Assembly (NCBI GenBank): GCA_947454665.1
Contig: CANGMU010000175.1
Location: forward strand, 1-5,217
Length of the DNA stretch: 5,217 nt
Reading direction: 5' to 3'
From: Pseudomonadota bacterium
GTDB taxonomy: Bacteria; Pseudomonadota; Gammaproteobacteria; Steroidobacterales; Steroidobacteraceae
Shown here: piece by piece, positions 1 through 5,082 of the stretch
Layout of the letters: every line of letters begins with the position of its first letter
How positions within the stretch are numbered: position 1 is the first letter of the stretch
Notes under the pieces: generated by a model
Seen by the model: only the letters and a program-made list of their open reading frames with translations
Database searches by the model: none
Told to the model about the DNA's origin: nothing
Position numbers and translations under genes: made by a program

Positions 1-843
1 CTGTTTGGTCCGGGTCGCCGGGACAACCCAGACGGGACCGTCCGGATGCTTCAGGTCGAACTCCGACCACGTCGCCTGACGCGCCTCAGACGGGCGCACA
101 GCCGCATAGGCCATAAATAGCAGGCAGATGGCCGTTGCCCGACTGCGGTAGCTCCGGATGCCCCGGATCAGCGCCCCAACCTCATCGGGATTTGTAATGG
201 CAGGATGGGGCGTGGCGGCAACTGACTGCAGCAGGTCACGCCGGTTGAGGTCCGCCACGACGTTGCGCGTCACGGCGCCGCTGGAGACGCCAAAGGCGAG
301 GATCCGGTTCAGGGCCTGCAGTATGCGCCGAGCCGTCTCGGCCTTCCCCTCGGCTTCCGGCGTACGCAGGGCAGCCACGATGTCGGGCCCGGTGATCTCT
401 CCCGCTACCCTCTTGCCGAGCAGCCGTGTGACCCAGGCCAAGGTGCGCTCGGTCCTGACCTGCGTGGCAGGTGCCATGCCCGGCCGGACCTTGGCGAGCC
501 ACTCCTTGGCGAGCTCCTCCAGAGTCTGGCCTTTGACCGCGTCCAGGGCCGCGGCGGCCTTGGCCCGCTTCCGCACGGCCGAGGGGTCCTGCCCCTGAGC
601 CAGTGGGGCGCGCAGCTCGTCGCGCAGGCGCCGCGCCTCCGGTAAGGAGGTTGCCGGATACTGGCCCAGGCCCAGCGTCCGCTGCTTGCCTTCGATGCGG
701 TAGGAGAACTCCCAGAGCTTGGCCGTGGGCGTCAGCCGAAGCTGCAGGCCGCGTCCGCCTGAGAGCTTCCTGGTCGTTCCTGGAGGGGGATTCTTAGCTT
801 GCCGAATTGCCAGATCCGTCAGGGTCTTAGCGAGGCGTGGCAT
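1..843 (-). CDS. P4-type tyrosine integrase, partial (C-terminal end beyond the left edge)
   Basis: Site-specific recombinase that would insert and excise a genomic island at a tRNA 3' end. The frame is open for 281 codons from ATG at 843 to the window edge with no stop, so the protein is cut off. Residues about 8-95 match the N-terminal DUF4102 arm-binding domain of P4-like integrases (LTDLAIRQAK, KLSGGRGL, LWEFSYRIEGKQRTLGLGQYP, then LPEARRLRDE and LAQGQDPS). Residues about 105-205 form the helical core-binding domain (QTLEELAKEWL ... RILQALNRILAFGVSSGAVTRN). The catalytic domain begins near 215 and contains the box I arginine, R250, in AAVRPSEARQATWSEFDL. K280 in VVPATRTKQ may be the conserved beta-hairpin lysine. 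The HxxR, H/W and Tyr motifs would lie outside the window. The start is supported by GGAG at 854-851, seven bases upstream. Codons rare in the neighbours (TTA, CTA, GTA, ATA) occur here, which fits imported DNA. The tRNA-Met 200 bases upstream supports an island integrase. Confidence 0.93.
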   Translation of the reverse strand, partial: MPRLAKTLTDLAIRQAKNPPPGTTRKLSGGRGLQLRLTPTAKLWEFSYRIEGKQRTLGLGQYPATSLPEARRLRDELRAPLAQGQDPSAVRKRAKAAAALDAVKGQTLEELAKEWLAKVRPGMAPATQVRTERTLAWVTRLLGKRVAGEITGPDIVAALRTPEAEGKAETARRILQALNRILAFGVSSGAVTRNVVADLNRRDLLQSVAATPHPAITNPDEVGALIRGIRSYRSRATAICLLFMAYAAVRPSEARQATWSEFDLKHPDGPVWVVPATRTKQ

Positions 844-859
844 GGGGTAGCTCCGATTC

Positions 860-921
860 TTGCTGGTAGTGGAAGAAGCGCGCTCCTTCGGACCAACAAA
901 CTACCCACAAAACACCAGCAA
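860..921. repeat. 8-base inverted repeat flanking the integrase upstream region
   Basis: TTGCTGGT (860-867) and ACCAGCAA (914-921) are exact reverse complements separated by 46 bases. They lie between the integrase ribosome binding site and the phased CAAAAC motifs, and the second arm overlaps the third motif. Paired sites in this place could be operator half-sites or recombinase arm sites. Chance occurrence is possible. Confidence 0.3.
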
Positions 922-924
922 AAC
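897..924. repeat. Three CAAA(A)C motifs at 11-base spacing
   Basis: CAAAC at 897-901, CAAAAC at 908-913 and CAAAAC at 919-924 sit on the same strand at 11-base intervals, about one helical turn. On the minus strand they read GTTTTG and lie 54-81 bases upstream of the integrase start. The phasing suggests binding by an oligomeric protein, such as integrase arm-binding or an AlpA-like excisionase, but this is inferred only from pattern and place. Confidence 0.4.
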
Positions 925-959
925 GGCCCGCGTGTAGGCGCGTCCGACCGCACCTAGCC

Positions 960-976
960 GCACGATGGATTCGTGC
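960..976. repeat. 6-bp perfect hairpin in the integrase-tRNA gap
   Basis: GCACGA (960-965), loop TGGAT, TCGTGC (971-976). There is no T-run after it on either strand, so it does not look like an intrinsic terminator. Its role is unknown. Confidence 0.3.
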
Positions 977-1005
977 TCTAGTCGCGGAAAGTGCTGTTTT
1001 CCCGT

Positions 1006-1032
1006 ATATCCCGCACGTGGCCGCGGGAATAT
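1006..1032. repeat. Bulged hairpin just downstream of tRNA-Met
   Basis: ATATCCCGC (1006-1014) pairs with GCGGGAATAT (1023-1032) with one bulged A and an 8-base loop. On the minus strand it begins 12 bases after the tRNA CCA end, where a terminator or processing signal would sit, but no U-tract follows. It could instead be part of the attachment-site region. The structure is seen directly; the function is uncertain. Confidence 0.35.
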
Positions 1033-1043
1033 GCGCGAAAGAT

Positions 1044-1066
1044 TGGTGGCTAGGGAGGGACTCGAA
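1044..1066 (-). other. Candidate attachment core (tRNA-Met 3' end)
   Basis: P4-type integrases usually recombine within the T loop to the 3' end of a tRNA gene. That segment here runs from TTCGA of the T loop to the CCA, and the integrase gene lies directly beyond it. No second copy is present in the window, so the other island end (a direct repeat of part of this sequence) should lie beyond the left edge. The exact crossover is not visible. Confidence 0.5.
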
Positions 1067-1120
1067 CCCTCGACCCCGGCATTATGAGTGCCGTGCTCTA
1101 ACCAGCTGAGCTACCTAGCC
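1044..1120 (-). tRNA. tRNA-Met (CAT), elongator type
   Basis: The 77-base gene folds into a complete cloverleaf with encoded CCA (1046-1044). The acceptor stem is GGCTAGG/CCTAGCC and the D stem GCTC/GAGC with loop AGCTGGTTA. The anticodon stem CGGCA/TGCCG encloses CTCATAA with anticodon CAT (+ strand ATG at 1084-1086), and the T stem is GAGGG/CCCTC with TTCGAGT. The body (GGCTA-GTAGCTCAG-TGGTTAGAGCAC) closely matches E. coli elongator tRNA-Met rather than initiator tRNA, whose acceptor starts with an unpaired C. A tRNA-Ile2 with modified CAT anticodon is less likely, because its usual acceptor sequence differs. The gene is intact although its 3' end is the probable insertion target, as expected when an island carries a replacement 3' end. 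Confidence 0.96.
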
Positions 1121-1137
1121 AAGGCGCTGGGGCGCGG

Positions 1138-1166
1138 ATTGTCCGGGCCCGGCGCAGGGGTGTCAA
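1138..1166 (-). promoter_or_regulatory. Sigma-70 promoter of tRNA-Met
   Basis: A perfect -35 TTGACA (1166-1161), a 17-base spacer and a -10 GACAAT (1143-1138) lie just upstream of the tRNA. The mature 5' end is at 1120, so a short leader is expected. The GC-rich stretch after the -10 (CCGCGCC) resembles the discriminator of stringently controlled stable-RNA promoters. The -35 overlaps the TGA stop of the upstream HDOD gene (1165-1163), so the tRNA can be transcribed independently of the preceding genes. Confidence 0.75.
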
Positions 1167-2035
1167 GAACCGAGCGCGGCCCGGAAGCTGGTGACTTCCT
1201 TTTCCGATTCGACCAGCAGCTTCTGGATGCCGGCGGCGTCCAGGTGCATGCGGTCGAACACCTTAAGGCCCTGGATCGAAGCCTCGATGGCGTCCGGCGT
1301 TTCGCGCAGATCGGCCAGCAGGTTGGCGACGGACAGGACGTCCGTCAGGTCGGGGAATCCGACGTGGGCGCGGTTGAGGTTCTCGTATTCGGCGACGGCT
1401 TCGACGACCTTGTCGCCGATCTCCCAGTTTTCCAGGATCGCCTTGGCGACGTTCGCGTGCCAGTCGGCGACGATCTGGTCGTAGGTCGCCCTGTCGCTCC
1501 AGAGCGAGGGTTGCTTCGCGGCGCGCGTCAGGATGTAGAGCTTGCCCAGGCCATGCAGCAGACCGGCCAGCAGTGCCGTATCCGGATTGACCTGCGTGCA
1601 GCGGCGGGCGATCACATAAGAAAGGGACGCCAGCAGGACACTGCGTTCCCACAGTGCGTTCATCTGGTCTCGGATCGCGACGAGGGAAGCGGCCTTGCGG
1701 ATCTGCTCCATCGCGAAGGCCAGCGAAGCGCTGCGGACCATGTTGAAGCCCATGCGCGTCACGGCGGCCTTCACGCTGGTGATGCGCGGACCGGCCGGGT
1801 TCAGGGCGGCGGAGTTGGCGATCATGAGCAACTTGCCGGCCAAGGCTGGCTCGGTGCTGACCACCAGTTCGATCTTCTGCGGCGTCACGTTCTCGTCGGC
1901 GAGGACCTGGCGAACGCGAACGGCAACGTCTGGGAAAGCGGGCAGATCAACCTTGCCGGTGGAGAGCTCCGCCGCGAGGTTCTTGACGAACTCAAAGGCG
2001 TCGGCGTGGCTCGAAGGCTGCGGCGTGTCGCTCAT
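1163..2035 (-). CDS. HDOD-domain protein (second paralogue, tRNA-proximal)
   Basis: A 290-residue soluble protein made almost wholly of an HDOD domain, a non-enzymatic relative of HD phosphohydrolases found in bacterial signalling and motility proteins. Family features are LPAFPDVAVRVRQVL (31-45), EPALAGKLLMIANSAALNP (62-80), the helix pair around VTRMGFNMVRSASLAF (92-107) and LLAGLLHGLGKLYIL (155-169). The HD pair is H161-G162, so the metal-binding Asp is missing and no phosphodiesterase activity is expected. No receiver, GGDEF, EAL or membrane segment is seen. It is clearly paralogous to the protein at 2631-3518 over the N-terminal two-thirds. The start at 2035 has only a weak Shine-Dalgarno (GGGT, five bases upstream). 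A 43-base AT-rich gap separates it from the DUF2802 gene. A role in flagellar control is inferred from its neighbours; the precise function is unknown. Confidence 0.92.
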   Translation of the reverse strand: MSDTPQPSSHADAFEFVKNLAAELSTGKVDLPAFPDVAVRVRQVLADENVTPQKIELVVSTEPALAGKLLMIANSAALNPAGPRITSVKAAVTRMGFNMVRSASLAFAMEQIRKAASLVAIRDQMNALWERSVLLASLSYVIARRCTQVNPDTALLAGLLHGLGKLYILTRAAKQPSLWSDRATYDQIVADWHANVAKAILENWEIGDKVVEAVAEYENLNRAHVGFPDLTDVLSVANLLADLRETPDAIEASIQGLKVFDRMHLDAAGIQKLLVESEKEVTSFRAALGS

Positions 2036-2045
2036 TGCTTACCCA

Positions 2046-2074
2046 GGTCAATTACTCCAATTTGGAATTGTACC
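2046..2074. promoter_or_regulatory. AT-rich imperfect dyad upstream of the second HDOD gene
   Basis: The 43-base gap 2036-2078 is notably AT-rich against its GC-rich surroundings. It contains an exact dyad TCCAA-T-TTGGA (2056-2066) inside a longer imperfect one: GGT-CAATT on the left and AATTG-TACC on the right, with small gaps. On the minus strand a -10-like TACAAT and a -35-like TTGAAA are present but not at standard spacing to each other. It could be an operator or promoter for the HDOD gene, or a weak stem-loop between the two genes. The dyad is seen directly; its role is inferred. Confidence 0.35.
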
Positions 2075-2078
2075 TGTT

Positions 2079-2528
2079 TCAAGCGCTCTGCCGCGGCGCA
2101 TGCAGTCGCACCAGCAGCTGGGCTTCCTGTCTTGTGACACCGCTCGCCGTGGTGATTTCTTCTTCGCCCGTCCCGGCTCGGGCAAGGCGCAGCGCCAGCT
2201 CATAACCCCGCGGTGCCTGTGCAGCGGCCGCACCGGCAGTCTGCAGACGGGAATCGAAACGTTGCTGGACCTCGCCGAGGCGCGTTTCCAGACGCTGCTC
2301 CAGCTGTTCCAGACGCGCCTGCAGTTCGCGGGCCTGGCGCGCCTGTGTGGCGGCGACCTGTTCCATGACCTGCAGGGATTCCGCCTGGCGGGCCAACAGC
2401 TGCGCGGCGCTGTCGACGGATTGCCGGCGCCAACGCAAGAATCCGGTCGCGAAAGCCAGCAGGGCAGCGATCAGGATCGCGCTGCGCACGATAAGGGCCA
2501 GCAGGGAATCAGGCTCGACAAGGACCAT
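2079..2528 (-). CDS. DUF2802 membrane-anchored coiled-coil protein, FipA-like
   Basis: A 149-residue protein with one N-terminal membrane segment (about 9-31, LLALIVRSAILIAALLAFA) and a basic stretch RWRR after it, which favours a cytoplasmic C-terminus. A long Gln/Arg/Glu-rich coiled coil follows (about 38-98). The C-terminal motif is GYELALRLARAGTGEEEITTASGV and then TRQEAQLLVRLH (108-143), characteristic of the DUF2802 family. In polar flagellates this family includes FipA, a partner of the polar GTPase FlhF that helps place the flagellum, and DUF2802 genes commonly lie near flagellar or chemotaxis operons. The start at 2528 has GGAG nine bases upstream. A strong sigma-54-type promoter lies about 87 bases upstream, and the gene sits between two HDOD paralogues. 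The family assignment is fairly secure. Equivalence to FipA is inference. Confidence 0.85.
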   Translation of the reverse strand: MVLVEPDSLLALIVRSAILIAALLAFATGFLRWRRQSVDSAAQLLARQAESLQVMEQVAATQARQARELQARLEQLEQRLETRLGEVQQRFDSRLQTAGAAAAQAPRGYELALRLARAGTGEEEITTASGVTRQEAQLLVRLHAPRQSA

Positions 2529-2614
2529 GACTTGGGGCTCCAGGCGCCGAACCGGGGTGGGCGACGACTGGATTCCGTCACCTGGGACACCCGCGGCGGC
2601 GTCAGGGAGAACTG

Positions 2615-2630
2615 AGCAGGTTTCGTGCCA
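2615..2630 (-). promoter_or_regulatory. Sigma-54 (RpoN) -24/-12 promoter for the DUF2802 gene
   Basis: Read on the minus strand, TGGCACGAAACCTGCT matches the consensus TGGCACG-N4-TTGC(A/T) at every fixed position but one (C for the first T). The essential GG and GC have the exact required spacing of 10 intervening bases. It begins at the base right after the HDOD stop codon (TGA at 2633-2631). Transcription would start near 2604, leaving a leader of about 75 bases before the ATG at 2528. RpoN with a FleQ-type activator drives many flagellar genes in polar flagellates, so the context fits. The rest of the 102-base gap shows no gene and no intrinsic terminator. Confidence 0.72.
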
Positions 2631-3518
2631 TCAGCCGCTGATCGCGGCGAGCAGCGAATCCAGCTGTTCGTGCGCCGCCTTCGAAAGCTGCGCAGCCTCT
2701 GCGGCGTCGATCCCGAGGCGCGCGAAAAGAGGAACGTGATCGGCCACCACGGTGACACCGGAGCGACCGGAATCGCCAAGATGGTCCACTGCCAGCAGGC
2801 GCGATGCGGCGACCACATCGCCGACAGTGAGTGGCCCCTCGCGGACTGTCTCGACATCGTGGCTGAACTCGACTGCATCGACGACTTCTTCGGACAGCAA
2901 CCAACTCTGGACGATCGCTCCCGCCGTCGGACCATGCCAGTCGCGCAGGAGACGTTCGCGGACGGGTTCGTTGTCACAGAGATCGGTCTCGGCGGACAGG
3001 CGCGTCAGCATGTAGAGCTTGCCCACGACATGGAGCAGACCCGCCAGCAGGGCGACGTCCGGGTTAACGCGGGTGTGCCGGCGCGCCATCACCGTGGCGA
3101 AGGCCGCGACATGCATGCTCTCTTCCCACAGGCGGCGCATGCGTGCGCGCGGCTCGGGGGCCCCGCCGGCATCGACGAGTTGGTTCAAGATGAAGCTGAC
3201 GGAGGCCGTGCGGACCATGTTGTAGCCGATGCGCGAAATGGCGGTGCGCAGGTCGCGCACCTCGCGGCCCATCGGATTGAGCATCACGGAATTGGCCATG
3301 CGCATGATGCGCAGGGCCAGCGCCGGATCGGCGCCCGCGGCGGATTCGACGACGGAAGGGTCGATATCCGTGCTGGACAACGCACGCTGCAAACGAAGCG
3401 CCGCATCCGGACAGCTGGGGATCTCGAGTTTCGAATCGTAAAGCGACACTGCCAGCGACCGCACGAAGGCGGCCGCCTCGCGGTTATGCGGAAGATCCGC
3501 GTCGTCCAGATCGCTCAT
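2631..3518 (-). CDS. HDOD-domain protein (first paralogue, motD-proximal)
   Basis: A 295-residue HDOD-only protein. Key blocks are IPSCPDAALRLQRAL (33-47), DPALALRIMRMANSVMLNP (64-82), ISRIGYNMVRTASVSF (94-109) and LLAGLLHVVGKLYMLTR (157-173). The HD pair is H163-V164, so the catalytic Asp is lost, as in its paralogue at 1163-2035. The two share the same layout: the ANS..LNP block, R(I/M)G(Y/F)NMVR, MARR/IARR followed by VNPD and ALLAGLLH, and a DWH further on. The C-terminal third diverges most. The ATG at 3518 abuts the motD stop (TGA at 3521-3519) with no gap, and GGAGG lies seven bases upstream inside motD, so translation is probably coupled to the stator genes. HDOD proteins are thought to act as protein-interaction scaffolds in signalling. 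Its link to the motor is inferred from operon position. Confidence 0.93.
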   Translation of the reverse strand: MSDLDDADLPHNREAAAFVRSLAVSLYDSKLEIPSCPDAALRLQRALSSTDIDPSVVESAAGADPALALRIMRMANSVMLNPMGREVRDLRTAISRIGYNMVRTASVSFILNQLVDAGGAPEPRARMRRLWEESMHVAAFATVMARRHTRVNPDVALLAGLLHVVGKLYMLTRLSAETDLCDNEPVRERLLRDWHGPTAGAIVQSWLLSEEVVDAVEFSHDVETVREGPLTVGDVVAASRLLAVDHLGDSGRSGVTVVADHVPLFARLGIDAAEAAQLSKAAHEQLDSLLAAISG

Positions 3519-4322
3519 TCAGCGTCCTCCGCTTGCCACAGGCTTGTCCTCGTTGAGGAGCACCAGTACGACACGGCGGTTGGCATTGCGCGCCTCGGCG
3601 CTGTCGTTCGGACGCAGCGGACGGAACTCGCCATAGGCCACCACCGCGAGGCGGGCTGGATCCACGCCATTATCCGTCAGAAGGTGCACGACACTGGCCG
3701 CACGTCCGGCAGAAAGCTCCCAATTGGAGGCATACGCCACGGTGCGGATGGGGCGATCGTCCGTGTGGCCTTCGACGCGGATCAGCGATTTGAAGGGCTT
3801 CAGGGTGGTCGCGAGCTGAACGAGCACGGGTTGCGCCGTAGCAGAGAGGCTGGCCGCCCCACTCTGGAAGAGGATGTCGCTGCCGATCTCGATTTCGACC
3901 GAGTTCGCGTTGCGCGTGACCTTCACGAGCTTGGCGTCGATCAGCGGCGCCATCGCATGTTCAACGTCCTCCGCCACGCGCCGCAGGTCGCGCGTCCTCT
4001 CGTCCGCGCCTTCGACGACGGGCTTCTGATTGAGCAGCGCATGCGGCTGGTCCTGAAGCATGGAAGACTGGACGATGCTCATCTGCAGGTCGGCACCCGA
4101 ACCGATCCGCGCCTGGCCGGCCTGCACCGGATCAAAGGTCGTGGAAGCCCCGCGGAACGCAGCGTTAAGCGAGTCGGACAACAGACGGTACTTGCCATCG
4201 TTGACCGAGGAAATCGCATACATCACGACAAAAAAGGCGAGCAGCAGCGTCACCAGGTCGCCATAGGGAATGGCCCAGGCTTCGTGGTTGGCATGCTCTT
4301 CGTGCTTGTGTCGGCGGGCCAT
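3519..4322 (-). CDS. motD: Flagellar motor stator protein MotD (MotB family)
   Basis: A 267-residue inner-membrane stator subunit that pairs with MotC to couple ion flow to flagellar rotation and anchors the stator to peptidoglycan. The N-terminus is basic and His-rich (MARRHKHEEH). A single membrane helix (about 17-39) follows, starting IPYGDLVTLLLAFFVVMYAI, with D22 in the place of the ion-binding aspartate (Asp32 of E. coli MotB). Residues about 40-145 form the linker with plug region. The OmpA-like peptidoglycan-binding domain runs from about 146 to 256 and includes ILFQSGAASLS, RVEGHTDDRPI (182-192), NWELSAGRA (200-208) and NANRRVVLVLL. All expected landmarks are present and the length is usual. 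Eighteen bases separate it from motC, with GGGAGG five bases before the ATG. MotC/MotD naming suggests, but does not show, a second MotA/MotB stator elsewhere. Confidence 0.95.
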   Translation of the reverse strand: MARRHKHEEHANHEAWAIPYGDLVTLLLAFFVVMYAISSVNDGKYRLLSDSLNAAFRGASTTFDPVQAGQARIGSGADLQMSIVQSSMLQDQPHALLNQKPVVEGADERTRDLRRVAEDVEHAMAPLIDAKLVKVTRNANSVEIEIGSDILFQSGAASLSATAQPVLVQLATTLKPFKSLIRVEGHTDDRPIRTVAYASNWELSAGRAASVVHLLTDNGVDPARLAVVAYGEFRPLRPNDSAEARNANRRVVLVLLNEDKPVASGGR

Positions 4323-4340
4323 GCAGGCCTCCCGTGCGCG

Positions 4341-5081
4341 TCAGTTCAGGTAACCGGTGAGCTTGGCTTCGATCGCGCGCGGGTTCTCGCCCTGCGCGAT
4401 GGAGATCATGCCTTCGAGCAGCATCTCACGGACATGGGTCTGTGCGGCGATCACCGTCTTGAGCTTGTTGGCCACCGGCAGGAAGAGCAGGTTCGCCAGG
4501 CCGATGCCGTAGACGGTGGCGGTAAACGCCGCTGCGATGCCCTGGCCGAGCTTGCTCGGGTCGGCGAGATTCTGCATGACGGCCATGAGCCCCAGCACCG
4601 CGCCGATAATGCCGAGCGTGGGCGCATAGATGCCCATGCCCTCGAAAACCTTCGCGGCGCGCAGGTCCGCGGCTTCGCGCGAATCGAGCTCGACTTCGAG
4701 GATGTCGCGGATGGCATCAGGCTCGCCGCCATCGATCACGAGCTGAAGGCCCTTGCGCAGGAAAGGATCGGTTTCCTCGGCCAGCAGCGGCTCCAGCCCG
4801 AGCAGTCCCTGGCGCCGGGCACTCTGTGACCACTCGACGATCTTCTGGATCTGTTCTTCGGGCTTCAGCACCGGCGGGCGGAAGATCCACGGGAGAATGC
4901 CGAAGGCGTGCTTCATGACGCGCGCGGGCGTCTGGATCAGGATGGAAGCGAAGGTGCCGACGACGACGATCATGAACGCGGCCGAAGACAGCAGCGCGTG
5001 CAGCCCTGCGCCCTTCAGCACCGCGCCGACCAGCACGGCGAAGAGCGCGAGTGCGATGCCGATGAGGCTCAGGATATCCAT
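4341..5081 (-). CDS. motC: Flagellar motor stator protein MotC (MotA/PomA family)
   Basis: A 246-residue ion-channel subunit of the flagellar stator. Four membrane segments are visible: about 4-24 and 30-50 near the N-terminus, then 151-172 (YAPTLGIIGAVLGLMAVMQ) and 182-205 (AAAFTATVYGIGLANLLFLP). P154 in the third and P202 in the fourth helix fit the two conserved MotA prolines. The cytoplasmic loop has the family block ARRQGLLGLEPLLAEE (88-103) and FLRKGLQLVIDG, whose charged residues contact the rotor protein FliG in homologues. I chose the ATG at 5081. An in-frame ATG at 5147 would add 22 residues with no family similarity and overlap fliA by 65 bases. The chosen start lies one base after the fliA stop (TGA-C-ATG), which suggests translational coupling. 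Only a weak GGGAAG stands upstream. Confidence 0.95.
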   Translation of the reverse strand: MDILSLIGIALALFAVLVGAVLKGAGLHALLSSAAFMIVVVGTFASILIQTPARVMKHAFGILPWIFRPPVLKPEEQIQKIVEWSQSARRQGLLGLEPLLAEETDPFLRKGLQLVIDGGEPDAIRDILEVELDSREAADLRAAKVFEGMGIYAPTLGIIGAVLGLMAVMQNLADPSKLGQGIAAAFTATVYGIGLANLLFLPVANKLKTVIAAQTHVREMLLEGMISIAQGENPRAIEAKLTGYLN

Positions 5082-5082
5082 G

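Larger units (their letters stand above)
844..1043. other. Integrase-tRNA intergenic region, probable island end with recombination or control sites
   Basis: No gene is visible in these 200 bases. The stretch holds three CAAA(A)C motifs starting at 897, 908 and 919, exactly 11 bases apart. It also holds a perfect 8-base inverted repeat (TTGCTGGT at 860-867, ACCAGCAA at 914-921), a 6-bp hairpin at 960-976 and a larger bulged hairpin at 1006-1032. In tRNA-targeted islands this segment is the end of the inserted element, usually carrying integrase arm-type sites, directionality-factor sites and the integrase promoter. That role is inferred from position. I could not find a convincing -35/-10 pair for the integrase. 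Confidence 0.5.

Noticed and set aside
461..476. Sigma-54-like TGGCAC with correctly spaced GC on the minus strand
   Set aside because: It lies inside the integrase coding region, has several mismatches around the -12 element, and no gene start follows it.
158..797. Plus-strand open frames across the integrase region
   Set aside because: The minus strand carries a continuous, well-matched integrase; these frames are low-complexity Ala/Arg/Ser-rich shadows.
952..959. ACCTAGCC, matching the tRNA acceptor at 1113-1120, as a possible second attachment core
   Set aside because: Eight bases is too short, and it matches the tRNA 5' side rather than the 3' end normally used by this integrase family.
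1088..2137. A 349-codon open frame on the plus strand opposite the second HDOD gene and the tRNA
   Set aside because: It starts inside a tRNA gene and mirrors the HDOD gene; no family resemblance was seen.
4602..4609. GCCGATAA, identical to a FliA -10 element, on the plus strand
   Set aside because: It lies inside motC antisense to it, no TAAA-type -35 is found 15 bases upstream, and no plus-strand gene follows.
2625..4829. A 734-codon open frame on the plus strand opposite motC, motD and the HDOD gene
   Set aside because: It is antisense to three genes with clear family matches. Its translation is rich in Arg, His, Gly and Asp with no recognisable domain, as expected for the complement of GC-rich coding DNA.
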